Origin: an uncultured Acidobacteriota bacterium
GTDB lineage: Bacteria > Acidobacteriota > Terriglobia > Bryobacterales > Bryobacteraceae
Reading direction: 5' to 3'
DNA length: 64,000 nt
Assembly (NCBI GenBank): GCA_902826685.1
Contig: CADEFT010000038.1
Span: 1 to 64,000 of the forward strand
The notes below the pieces were generated by a model. That model worked only from the letters and a program-made list of their open reading frames with translations. It made no database searches and was not told the DNA's origin. The position numbers and the translations under genes were made by a program. Shown here piece after piece: positions 40,621 to 48,112 of this stretch (the first letter of the stretch is position 1; each line of letters opens with the position of its first letter).

Positions 40621-41409
40621 CTACCTGAGTTGCGCCGAAGTCAGAGAGGAGGAATTCTCCACCTCCGGCGCAAACACACGGATTTCCACGCGGCGGTTCT
40701 GGCGGCGCCCATCCCGGCTCTTGTTCTCGGCGACAGGCGATTCGCTGCCGGAACCGATCAGGTGAATGTTGCGCAGCGGCACCTTGTGCGCGTTGGTGAG
40801 ATAGCGCACCACGGCTTCGGCGCGGCGCTGGCTTACTTCGACGTTCGCGGCGGCCGGCCCGATGTTATCGGCGAATCCCTGCACCTCGATGATGAAGCGC
40901 TTGCGGTTGGCCGTGTCCTTCACCATCTCGTCCAGCTTCGCCTTGGCTTCGTCGTCCAGTTCGGTCTTGTTGAAGCCGAACAACACGTTGTCGGATTTGG
41001 CCAGCTTGAACTGGTCGCGGGACTCGATGAACTTTTCGATGGTGTTGGAGCGGGTTTCGGCGTAGGTACGCGCATCGCCGGCTTTCTTGTCGGCGGCACT
41101 AGCCGCATTTGCGGCTACCTGGACCTGCTCGATCGTCTTCTTACCGGTATTCTCGACGTCGGTAACTTTTTCCTTCGTCTTGGAAAGGTCGGTCTCGACG
41201 GCGTCCAGATCCTTGCCTTGCTCAGCTAACTTCGCTTCGCTTTTGCCCATCCGGTCTTCGAGCGGCGTGACGCGCTGTTCGAGCGGAGTGATTTTTTGAC
41301 CCATTTGCTCGCGCACGTGTTTCCGGGTTGCGACGCAGCCGGTACCAACCACGGTAAATGCCACGGCTGCCGTAAGAGCGAAGGTGCGGAACGATTGATA
41401 TTGAAACAT
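40621..41409 (-). CDS. OmpA-family lipoprotein with coiled coil
   Basis: 262 aa. A signal peptide ends in a probable lipid-modified Cys25 (VVGTGCVATRK), followed by a heptad-rich coiled coil (35-110) and an OmpA-like peptidoglycan-binding domain (about 135-250; FGFNKTELDDEAKAKLDEM, GFADNIGPAAANVEVSQRRAEAVV, RDGRRQNRRVEIRV). It should anchor the outer membrane to peptidoglycan. GGGAG lies 9 bases before its ATG. The last ten residues (SSSLTSAQLR) are unstructured. Confidence 0.9.
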   Translation of the reverse strand: MFQYQSFRTFALTAAVAFTVVGTGCVATRKHVREQMGQKITPLEQRVTPLEDRMGKSEAKLAEQGKDLDAVETDLSKTKEKVTDVENTGKKTIEQVQVAANAASAADKKAGDARTYAETRSNTIEKFIESRDQFKLAKSDNVLFGFNKTELDDEAKAKLDEMVKDTANRKRFIIEVQGFADNIGPAAANVEVSQRRAEAVVRYLTNAHKVPLRNIHLIGSGSESPVAENKSRDGRRQNRRVEIRVFAPEVENSSSLTSAQLR

Positions 41410-41739
41410 ATTTTTGAACTCCCAAAACGCTTGTTAACCCGGTTGCAGGTACCGTTCTCTCTAGGCGATTCAGAACTTTAGCTCTAACGGGCCAACGCTA
41501 ACGGTAAATATTGCAGCGGCCGGAACTATTTTCTTCGCTCCGAACTCCCCAGCCATTCGATCTAAACGATGCCGGGGGCTGTCACCGCAGCTTCGCTCAC
41601 TGTGAGAGCAAGCTAAGTTCCAAAGAGGCTGTTTGCTTTCCCAATGAAGGGACTTTCATGCCGCCCGCTCCCCGCACCCTACTTGTGAAGGTCCCTCAAT
41701 TAACCTTGAGAGAAAGGCGGCGATCCACCACTTTCTAGT
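41410..41739. other. 330-bp divergent intergenic region, no gene recognised
   Basis: Lies between the OmpA-like gene (leftward) and the NfrB-like gene (rightward) and must hold both promoters, but I found no convincing -35/-10 pair. It is AT-richer than the genes. I looked for cyclic-di-GMP riboswitch signatures because of the NfrB-like gene and saw none. A weak inverted pair AGCAAG/TTTGCT around 41600-41640 is the only structure noticed. Confidence 0.4.
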
Positions 41740-43563
41740 GTGGAGGTCTCCGTATCCAGAATCTGGTCCCTGCTGGACGCGGTGGCGATAGCCAGCCTGG
41801 CCCCCCTGTCGTCCTGGATTCTCTTGAGCGGAATCGATGACCTGTTTCTCGATTTCGTCTGCCTGGCCGCATGGCTGAGACAAAGGCTCGCGGGCCGCGT
41901 TCCCGCTCAAGGCGCGGAAACGGCCAGCGTCCCAAGCACCCCCCAAAAGCGAATAGCCATCTTCCTGCCTTGCTGGAAGGAAGACGCCGTCATCACCCAG
42001 ATGGTGGAGACCAACCTGGGCCGCATCGAGTATGCCAATTACGATTTCTTCATTGGTGTCTATCCCAATGACCAGCCGACACTCGAAGCGGCGCGCGCCC
42101 TCGACATCCGTCATCGCCAGGTCCACATGGCCGTCTGCCCGCACGACGGCCCGACGTCGAAGGCCGACTGCCTGAACTGGATCTATCACCGCATGATGGA
42201 GTACGAGGCCGCCCATCACAGCCGCTACGAGGTGGTGATCACGCACGATGCCGAGGACGTGATTCATCCGCAATCGCTGCACTGGATCAACTACCACATC
42301 GACTCCCATGACATGGTGCAGGTGCCCGTGCTGCCGCTCCCGACTCCTTGGACCGATTGGACGCACGGCGTCTATTGCGACGAATTCGCGGAATTCCAGA
42401 CCAAGGACATGCCGGGCCGCCAGATTCTGAACGGGTTCATTCCGTCGTGCGGGGTAGGGACGGGCTTCTCCCGCTGGGGCCTGGAAAAGCTGGCCGAAGA
42501 TCGCGGCCGGATCTTTCAGCCCGAGTGTCTCACCGAGGATTATGAAAACGGCATCCGTCTGCATCTGATGAAGTGCTCGCAGCTTTTCATGCCGCTGCTG
42601 TTTCAATCGGGCGAGCCGGTGGCGACGCGCGAATATTTCCCCCGCAATCTGCCGGCGGCCGTGCGCCAGCGGACGCGCTGGGTCACCGGCATCGCGCTGC
42701 AAACCTGGGAACGTCATGGCTGGGCGGGGGGCCTAGGCACCAAGTACTGGCTGTGGCGCGATCGCAAGGGACTGGTGGGCAATCCGGTAAGCTTCCTCAC
42801 GTCGCTGATCTTCTGCTGGGGTGCGATTACGCTCGCGGCGAGCCAGGCGTCGGGCGCGGTCTGGGGCATCGGACGCGCGGCCGCCGATCCGGTGCTGGCC
42901 GGTTTGATGGCCTCGACGATGCTGCTGCAACTGGTGCACACGGGCGTGCGGACCTGGTGTACTGCGCGCGTCTACGGGTGGCGCTTCGCCGCCTGGGCCC
43001 CGCTGCGCACGCTGACCGGCAACTACATCAACTTCCGCGCCACGCTCGGCGCCATCGGCCGCTACGCCGCGGCGCGTTGGCGGAGGCGTCCGCTGGTGTG
43101 GCTCAAGACCGATCACACCTATCCCTTCGCGCCGCAGACGTCGCGCCCGCTCACCTTGAACGAAGTGCTGATCGCTTCGAAGCTGGTGGCGGACGGCGAT
43201 CTTGCGCGGGCGGAGGAGACCAAGCCAGACGATCAGAAACTGGAGGATTTCCTGCTCGCCGGCGGCTGGCTGAGCGAAGAGCAGCTTTACGGCGCGCTGA
43301 GCGTGGCGGCGCGGCTGCCATTGGCGCGGGTCGAACCCTGGCGAGTCCGGCGGCACGTGGCGCGCGCCTTCCCGCAACACATCGTGGACCGCTGGCGGGT
43401 GCTTCCCTTTCGCGTCGCGGGCGGATATCTTTGGGTCGCCTCGGCCGCGGCGCCCGAAGCGGAATTGCGCGAACAGATCGAAAAGCTCACGCGCCTTCCG
43501 GTGCGCTTTCAACTGGTGACGCCTTCCAATTTCGAGATGCTGCGCCAGGAACTGCTGTCTTAA
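41740..43563 (+). CDS. NfrB-like membrane glycosyltransferase with C-terminal MshEN-like domain
   Basis: 607 aa. N-terminal membrane helices (10-50), a family-2 glycosyltransferase domain (about 70-320) with IAIFLPCWKED, ITHDAEDVIHPQS (DxD-like), TGFSRWGLEKL, ECLTEDYENGIRL and the processive QRTRW motif, then further helices to about 430. The C-terminal 140 residues resemble the GspE-N/MshEN module (LEDFLLAGGWLSEEQLYGAL). E. coli NfrB has the same architecture and makes a secreted glycan under cyclic-di-GMP control. Here the MshEN repeats look degenerate. Start GTG 41740 is weakly supported. It overlaps the convergent dehydratase gene by 4 bp. No NfrA is nearby. Confidence 0.85.
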   Translation: MEVSVSRIWSLLDAVAIASLAPLSSWILLSGIDDLFLDFVCLAAWLRQRLAGRVPAQGAETASVPSTPQKRIAIFLPCWKEDAVITQMVETNLGRIEYANYDFFIGVYPNDQPTLEAARALDIRHRQVHMAVCPHDGPTSKADCLNWIYHRMMEYEAAHHSRYEVVITHDAEDVIHPQSLHWINYHIDSHDMVQVPVLPLPTPWTDWTHGVYCDEFAEFQTKDMPGRQILNGFIPSCGVGTGFSRWGLEKLAEDRGRIFQPECLTEDYENGIRLHLMKCSQLFMPLLFQSGEPVATREYFPRNLPAAVRQRTRWVTGIALQTWERHGWAGGLGTKYWLWRDRKGLVGNPVSFLTSLIFCWGAITLAASQASGAVWGIGRAAADPVLAGLMASTMLLQLVHTGVRTWCTARVYGWRFAAWAPLRTLTGNYINFRATLGAIGRYAAARWRRRPLVWLKTDHTYPFAPQTSRPLTLNEVLIASKLVADGDLARAEETKPDDQKLEDFLLAGGWLSEEQLYGALSVAARLPLARVEPWRVRRHVARAFPQHIVDRWRVLPFRVAGGYLWVASAAAPEAELREQIEKLTRLPVRFQLVTPSNFEMLRQELLS

Positions 43564-44747
43564 ACAAGACCGGGCAGATGTTTGCGAATCACCTCCGCGG
43601 GCAGGTCGATGCCGAGTCCCGGTTTTTCGGGAGGGTAGTAGTAGCCATCGCGAAACGGCGCGGTGAAGCGCTCCATCAGTTCGTTGCCGGGCTCGCCGGT
43701 GCCGAAGCTTTCGGCCATCGGGCAGTTGGAATGGGCGATCACCAGGTGGATGCCGCACAGCGAACTGCCGCGATGCGGCATCACCGGCACGCCGTGGGCG
43801 GCGGCGATGGTGGCCACGCGGCGGATGTCGGTCAAACCGCCGCACCAGGTGAGATCGGGCTGCAGGATGTGCGAGGCGTGGTTGCGCAGCACTTCCTGAA
43901 ATCCAAAGCGCGTGAACTCATGCTCGCCGCAGGCGATCCGGGTGCCCTTCACCTCCCGGCAAAGGCGCTGGTATCCGGCCACATCGTCCGGCAGCAGCGG
44001 CTCTTCGATGAAGTACAGCTTGAGCGGGGCGGCGCGCTCAGCGAATTCGAGCGTGTATTCGACGTTCCAGCGGCACAGGCAATCGATCATGAGTTTGCGG
44101 TTGGGCCCGATCAGGCCGCGAATCTGTTCGAGCCGTTCCAGAAGTTTGCGCATACTCTCCGGACTGGCATCGGCGATCCCTTCATAGAGGCCCAGCTTGA
44201 ACGCCTGGAAGCCGAGCTTCAGCCCGCGTTCCACGTCGCCGCCGGTGAAGTAGGCGAGCACCTTCTCCTTGGCCGAGCCGCCCAACAGCCGCCACACCGG
44301 CACCCCGGCCGCTTTCCCGGCCAGATCCCATAGCGCCAGGTCGATGCCGCTGATGGCCATGATGGGCAAGCCGCGGCGGCCGTAGAACGAGCTGGAAGAA
44401 AACATCTGGTCCCACAGCAGTTCGCAGTTGAGCGCGTTGGCCCCCAGCAGCAGATCTTTCAAATGGTTCTCGACGATGTGTACGGCCGCGGTGCCGCCGC
44501 CTCCCATGCCGTAGCCGGTCAGGCCCTGATCGGTCCGGATCTCGACCAGCGTGGCGCCGGGCAGTTGGGAGAATGGGCCGAACCAGCGCCAGCGCGCCGG
44601 GTCGTGATCGGATGCGAAGTTCCTGGTTCCGAAACGGCCGGCTGGCAGCAGCGGCATGGGCACGGCCTTGACGGAAACGATCTTTTGTTTGGGCGCATCG
44701 GCGAGCAGAGGCAGTGTGGTCATGGCGAGCAGACGGCGACGGGTCAT
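43560..44747 (-). CDS. Enolase-superfamily sugar-acid dehydratase, L-rhamnonate dehydratase-like
   Basis: 395 aa from ATG 44747, with a Tat-like start (MTRRRLLAMTTLPLLA). The mandelate racemase/enolase barrel shows the metal ligands in LMIDCLCRWNVE, FIEEPLLPDD and ACGEHEFTRFGF, and the catalytic region ILQPDLTWCGGLTD and MPHRGSS. GEHE-TR-GF, QPD-TWCGG and PH-GSS are closest to L-rhamnonate dehydratases, which form 2-keto-3-deoxy-L-rhamnonate. The divergent KDG-type kinase 36 bp away could act on the keto-deoxy product, which supports a sugar-acid catabolic pair. Exact substrate unverified. Confidence 0.8.
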   Translation of the reverse strand: MTRRRLLAMTTLPLLADAPKQKIVSVKAVPMPLLPAGRFGTRNFASDHDPARWRWFGPFSQLPGATLVEIRTDQGLTGYGMGGGGTAAVHIVENHLKDLLLGANALNCELLWDQMFSSSSFYGRRGLPIMAISGIDLALWDLAGKAAGVPVWRLLGGSAKEKVLAYFTGGDVERGLKLGFQAFKLGLYEGIADASPESMRKLLERLEQIRGLIGPNRKLMIDCLCRWNVEYTLEFAERAAPLKLYFIEEPLLPDDVAGYQRLCREVKGTRIACGEHEFTRFGFQEVLRNHASHILQPDLTWCGGLTDIRRVATIAAAHGVPVMPHRGSSLCGIHLVIAHSNCPMAESFGTGEPGNELMERFTAPFRDGYYYPPEKPGLGIDLPAEVIRKHLPGLV

Positions 44748-44783
44748 CAGGGAACAGTGTATCCTTTTACTTTCGTACCTTCT

Positions 44784-45818
44784 ATGCAGAAACCTGTCGT
44801 TTCTTTTGGCGAAATCATGTTGCGGCTGGCGCCTCCGGGCTTTGAGAGATTCCTCCAATCACCCCAGTTTCTGGCGACTTTCGGCGGCGGCGAGGCCAAC
44901 GTCGCGGTAGCCGTTTCGGGCTTCGGCCATCCGGCGCGGTACGCGACCGTGCTGCCCCCGGCCAACCCTATCTCCGACGCGTTCATCGGCGAGATGCGCC
45001 GCTTCGGAGTCGATACCTCGCCCATCGTGCGCGGCAAGGGCCGGTTCGGAATTTACTTCGTGGAACCGGGCGCCAACCAGCGGCCTTCGAAGGTGGTTTA
45101 CGACCGGGAGCAGAGTTCGATCGCGCTGGCCAAACCGGGCGATATCGACTGGAAGAAGTGTTTTGACGGCGCAGGCTGGTTTCATATCACCGGCATCACG
45201 CCGGCCATCAGCGAATCGGCGGCGGCGCTTTCGATCGAGGCCGCGCGCACGGCGCATGAGATGGGGTTGACGGTCTCCTGCGATCTCAATTTCCGCAAAA
45301 ATTTGTGGAAATGGGGCAAGAAGGCCAGTGAAGTCATGCCGGACCTGTTCCGCTACACCACGATCGGCATCGCCAATGAAGAGGATTGCCAGATGTCGCT
45401 CGGCATTGAGTCGGGCGCCGACGTGCATTCGGGCAAGCTCGAACACGATCAATACCGCAAGCTCACCGATATGGTGCTGAAGGCGTATCCGAACCTGAAG
45501 GCGATCGCGGTCACCTTGCGGGAATCCAAGAGCGCGTCGCACAACGGATGGTCGGCCTGCCTCAACAATCGCGAACAGTTCCTGTTGAGCCGCCATTACG
45601 ACATCACGCACATCGTGGACCGTGTGGGCGGCGGCGATTGCTTTGCCGGCGGGTTGATCTACGGCATGCTGGCGCTCGCCGATCACCAGGCGGCGCTCGA
45701 ATTCGCCGTGGCCGCTTCCTGCCTGAAGCATTCCATTCCGGGCGACTTCAACCGCTTCACCGCCGACGAAGTGCAGGCGCTGATCAAGGGCGGCGGATCG
45801 GGCCGCGTGCAGCGTTAA
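44784..45818 (+). CDS. kdgK: PfkB-family sugar kinase, 2-keto-3-deoxygluconate kinase-like
   Basis: 344 aa. Ribokinase fold: SFGEIMLRLAPPG start, FGGGEANVAVAVSGFG substrate loop, DLNFRKNLW in the middle and the catalytic DRVGGGDCFAGGLIYG near the C-terminus, where GGGD replaces the more usual GAGD. The SFGEIMLRL start and DxNFRxxLW are typical of 2-dehydro-3-deoxygluconokinases. Product would be 2-keto-3-deoxy-6-phosphogluconate or the rhamnonate analogue. Divergent from the dehydratase. An aldolase gene is not present in the window. Confidence 0.85.
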   Translation: MQKPVVSFGEIMLRLAPPGFERFLQSPQFLATFGGGEANVAVAVSGFGHPARYATVLPPANPISDAFIGEMRRFGVDTSPIVRGKGRFGIYFVEPGANQRPSKVVYDREQSSIALAKPGDIDWKKCFDGAGWFHITGITPAISESAAALSIEAARTAHEMGLTVSCDLNFRKNLWKWGKKASEVMPDLFRYTTIGIANEEDCQMSLGIESGADVHSGKLEHDQYRKLTDMVLKAYPNLKAIAVTLRESKSASHNGWSACLNNREQFLLSRHYDITHIVDRVGGGDCFAGGLIYGMLALADHQAALEFAVAASCLKHSIPGDFNRFTADEVQALIKGGGSGRVQR

Positions 45819-45848
45819 AGCTATACTGAGTTTCGGGGTTACCGAACC

Positions 45849-46871
45849 ATGCTTCTGGGCCGCATCGCTTCCTTGCTATTGCCGGTGGGCCTTCTGGCGG
45901 CTCAGACGCCGCCGCCAGCGCCCAAAGGGCCGGCCGATATCGCGGTGTCGGTCAACGAGGTGATCGTACCGGTCACCGTCACCGACGACAAGGGCCGCTT
46001 CGTCACCAATCTCGAGGGGAAAGACTTCGAGATCCTGGACGAAGGGAAGAAGCAGACCATCAATTTCTTTTCGCGGGAAGCCAAGCAGCCGGTGGTCATT
46101 GGATTCCTGCTCGATTTGAGTAACACTTCCCGGCTGCACTGGAAGACGTACCAGGAAGCGGCCAAGGAACTGGTGTGGGCGCTGATGCCGGGAGAGAAGA
46201 AATACTCGGGCTATTTGATCGGCTATCACCAGGAAGCCGAACTGATGGTGAACACCACCTGGGAGTCGGACAAGATCACCGACCGGGTTTCGAAGCTCAA
46301 GCCTTCGGGCGGCTCGTCGCTTTACGACGCCATTTATATGTCGTGTACCAAGCGCAGCCTGATGCAGGGCGAACCCATTGAGCCGCGCCGGGTACTGGTC
46401 ATCATCGGCGACGGCAACGACAACGCCAGCCGCAAGAACATCGACGAGGTGCTTGAGCTGGCGCAGCGCAACCAGGTGACGATTTTCGGCGTCAGCACGG
46501 TGGCGTTCGGTTTCGCCTCCGAGGGGGAAAAGCATCTGACGCGGCTCGCCGAAGAGACGGGCGGCAAGGTGTACTATCCGCTGCAGGGTCTGTATAAAGA
46601 CGTGAGCGGCTATCTTTCCACCCCTTCCGACGAAGGCAATTACGCATTGAAGGTGGGCACCGGCGGCTACGCGGCCGAGATCGCCAAGGGCATCTTCAAC
46701 GCCGTGGCTTCGGTCACCGGCGAAATCACCACGCAGTACATTCTGCGCTATATTCCGGACTCCACCGACACCGGCAAGACGTTCCGCAAGATCGAGGTGA
46801 AGGTGCCGTCGCTGCAGAACACCGCCGTCCAGATCCGCGCCCGCAAAGGCTACTTCCCGGCCGCGCCTTAA
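45849..46871 (+). CDS. Secreted VWFA-related protein of the acidobacterial type
   Basis: 340 aa with a signal peptide (LLGRIASLLLPVGLLAAQ). A short beta domain (SVNEVIVPVTVTDDKGRFV, LEGKDFEILDEGKKQTI) precedes a von Willebrand A fold (about 78-280) with a MIDAS-like site that looks altered (GFLLDLSNTSRL: DLSNTS where DxSxS is usual; later VIIGDGNDNAS). This matches the acidobacterial VWFA-related family TIGR03436 by recollection, abundant in this phylum and of unknown role. TATACT lies 21 bases before ATG 45849. It is followed by the S24 fusion gene 11 bp later. Confidence 0.88.
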   Translation: MLLGRIASLLLPVGLLAAQTPPPAPKGPADIAVSVNEVIVPVTVTDDKGRFVTNLEGKDFEILDEGKKQTINFFSREAKQPVVIGFLLDLSNTSRLHWKTYQEAAKELVWALMPGEKKYSGYLIGYHQEAELMVNTTWESDKITDRVSKLKPSGGSSLYDAIYMSCTKRSLMQGEPIEPRRVLVIIGDGNDNASRKNIDEVLELAQRNQVTIFGVSTVAFGFASEGEKHLTRLAEETGGKVYYPLQGLYKDVSGYLSTPSDEGNYALKVGTGGYAAEIAKGIFNAVASVTGEITTQYILRYIPDSTDTGKTFRKIEVKVPSLQNTAVQIRARKGYFPAAP

Positions 46872-46882
46872 ACAGACTCCCC

Positions 46883-47707
46883 TTGGAAGCCGATGAGGTA
46901 GACGTGGCCGAATCCACCGCGCTCGCCGCCCGCCGGGGGGAGCTTTCGATCGTCGAAGTGGCGCTTCCCGGTGAGCCGCCGGTTGCGGTGGGAATCGTCC
47001 TGCGGGATGTCGAATCGGGAGAGTGGCGGCTGCGCTTTCGCCGCGACTGGGAGGCGTTTGCGGGGGACGAAGCCGAAGTGTTGTCGTCGCTCGCCGAAGA
47101 TTTCGAGGCTGGCATTGGGGCCGAAGGCATCGGGAAATGGCTCGACCGCTGCGAGGACACGCTGTCGAATACGGTGCGCATTGGCGGCCGCGAAGCGGTG
47201 CTGATCGGCAATCTGGACCGCGACACCGCGCGCCTCTATGAACGCCACGTGCGCCCCGCGGTGCTGCCCTTCCGCACGCATCTGCCCAGGTTTTCGGCGC
47301 GAGTGGCCGCCGGGCGGTTCCTCGACGATAACGAGGTGAACGCCGAGGACTGGGTGGAGACGCCAGCGGACCTGCGGCTCGATCCGGGTATGTTCGTCGT
47401 TCAGATCACCGGCCGCTCCATGGAGCCGAAGATTCCCGATGGCAGCCTGTGCGTGTTCCGCGCCGCAGTGGAAGGCACGCGCCAGGGCAAGCTGCTGCTG
47501 GTGGAGCGTCGCGACGTTTCCGAATCCGGCGGCCGTTACACGGTCAAGCGCTACCGCAGCGTGAAGCAGGCGGCGGGAGAAGAGGGCGAGTGGCGGCACG
47601 CCAAAATCCGCATGGAGCCGCTGAACCCGGAGTTCGAGGCCTGGGAATTGGAAGACGATGCGGAGATCTTCCGCGTCGTCGGTGAATTCGTGCGGGTGCT
47701 CGAATGA
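46883..47707 (+). CDS. DUF3037-like N-terminal domain fused to a LexA-type S24 autopeptidase
   Basis: 274 aa from TTG 46883 (GTG 46904 is an alternative; no ATG is in frame). The C-terminal half is an S24/LexA peptidase: Ala143-Gly144 in RVAAGRF is placed like the LexA cleavage site, Ser179 in GRSMEPKIPDG is the nucleophile and Lys222 in YTVKRY the general base. No helix-turn-helix is present. Instead residues 10-125 resemble DUF3037 (PVAVGIVLRDVESGEWRLRF, DTLSNTVRIG). It overlaps the DUF1810 gene by 4 bp. A protein of this design could be switched by self-cleavage under DNA damage; this is inference. Confidence 0.72.
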   Translation: MEADEVDVAESTALAARRGELSIVEVALPGEPPVAVGIVLRDVESGEWRLRFRRDWEAFAGDEAEVLSSLAEDFEAGIGAEGIGKWLDRCEDTLSNTVRIGGREAVLIGNLDRDTARLYERHVRPAVLPFRTHLPRFSARVAAGRFLDDNEVNAEDWVETPADLRLDPGMFVVQITGRSMEPKIPDGSLCVFRAAVEGTRQGKLLLVERRDVSESGGRYTVKRYRSVKQAAGEEGEWRHAKIRMEPLNPEFEAWELEDDAEIFRVVGEFVRVLE

Positions 47708-48105
47708 ACCGCTTCCTCGAAGCGCAGGATCCCGTTTATGCGAACGTGTTGAGTGAACTGAAGCGCGGCCGTAAGACGTCGCACTGGATGTGGTTCGTGT
47801 TCCCGCAGATCGAAGGGCTGGGATCGAGCGAGATGGCGCGGAAGTATGCCATCGCCTCGCTGGCCGAAGCGGCTGCCTATCTCGCGCATCCGGTGCTGGG
47901 GGCACGGCTGGGCGAATGCACACGCCTGGTCAATGAGATCGAAGGGCGCGCCATCGGCGAGATTTTCGGCGCGCCGGACGACCGCAAGTTCCACTCGTCG
48001 ATGACTCTGTTTGCGCGCGCCTCGGGCGGCGGCGTCTATGCCGAAGCCCTGCGCCGGTATTTCGCGGGCGTCGAGGATCCAGCCACCCTGGAGCGGTTGC
48101 GATAA
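47704..48105 (+). CDS. DUF1810 family protein
   Basis: 133 aa, full family length. Signature segments: FLEAQDPVYANVLSELKRGR, SHWMWFVFPQIEGLGSSEMA, HPVLGARLGECTRLV and IFGAPDDRKFHSSMTLF. The family is widespread, cytoplasmic and of unknown function. Start ATG 47704 overlaps the S24 fusion's stop (ATGA), so the two are coupled. Confidence 0.9.
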   Translation: MNRFLEAQDPVYANVLSELKRGRKTSHWMWFVFPQIEGLGSSEMARKYAIASLAEAAAYLAHPVLGARLGECTRLVNEIEGRAIGEIFGAPDDRKFHSSMTLFARASGGGVYAEALRRYFAGVEDPATLERLR

Positions 48106-48112
48106 TCGAGGC

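Noticed and set aside
41511..41738. 75-codon open frame in the intergenic region before the NfrB-like gene
   Set aside because: No ribosome site, no family resemblance, mixed composition; treated as non-coding.
41410..41739. Possible cyclic-di-GMP riboswitch upstream of the NfrB-like gene
   Set aside because: The conserved ACGCAAAGC-type core and tetraloop receptor are absent on both strands.
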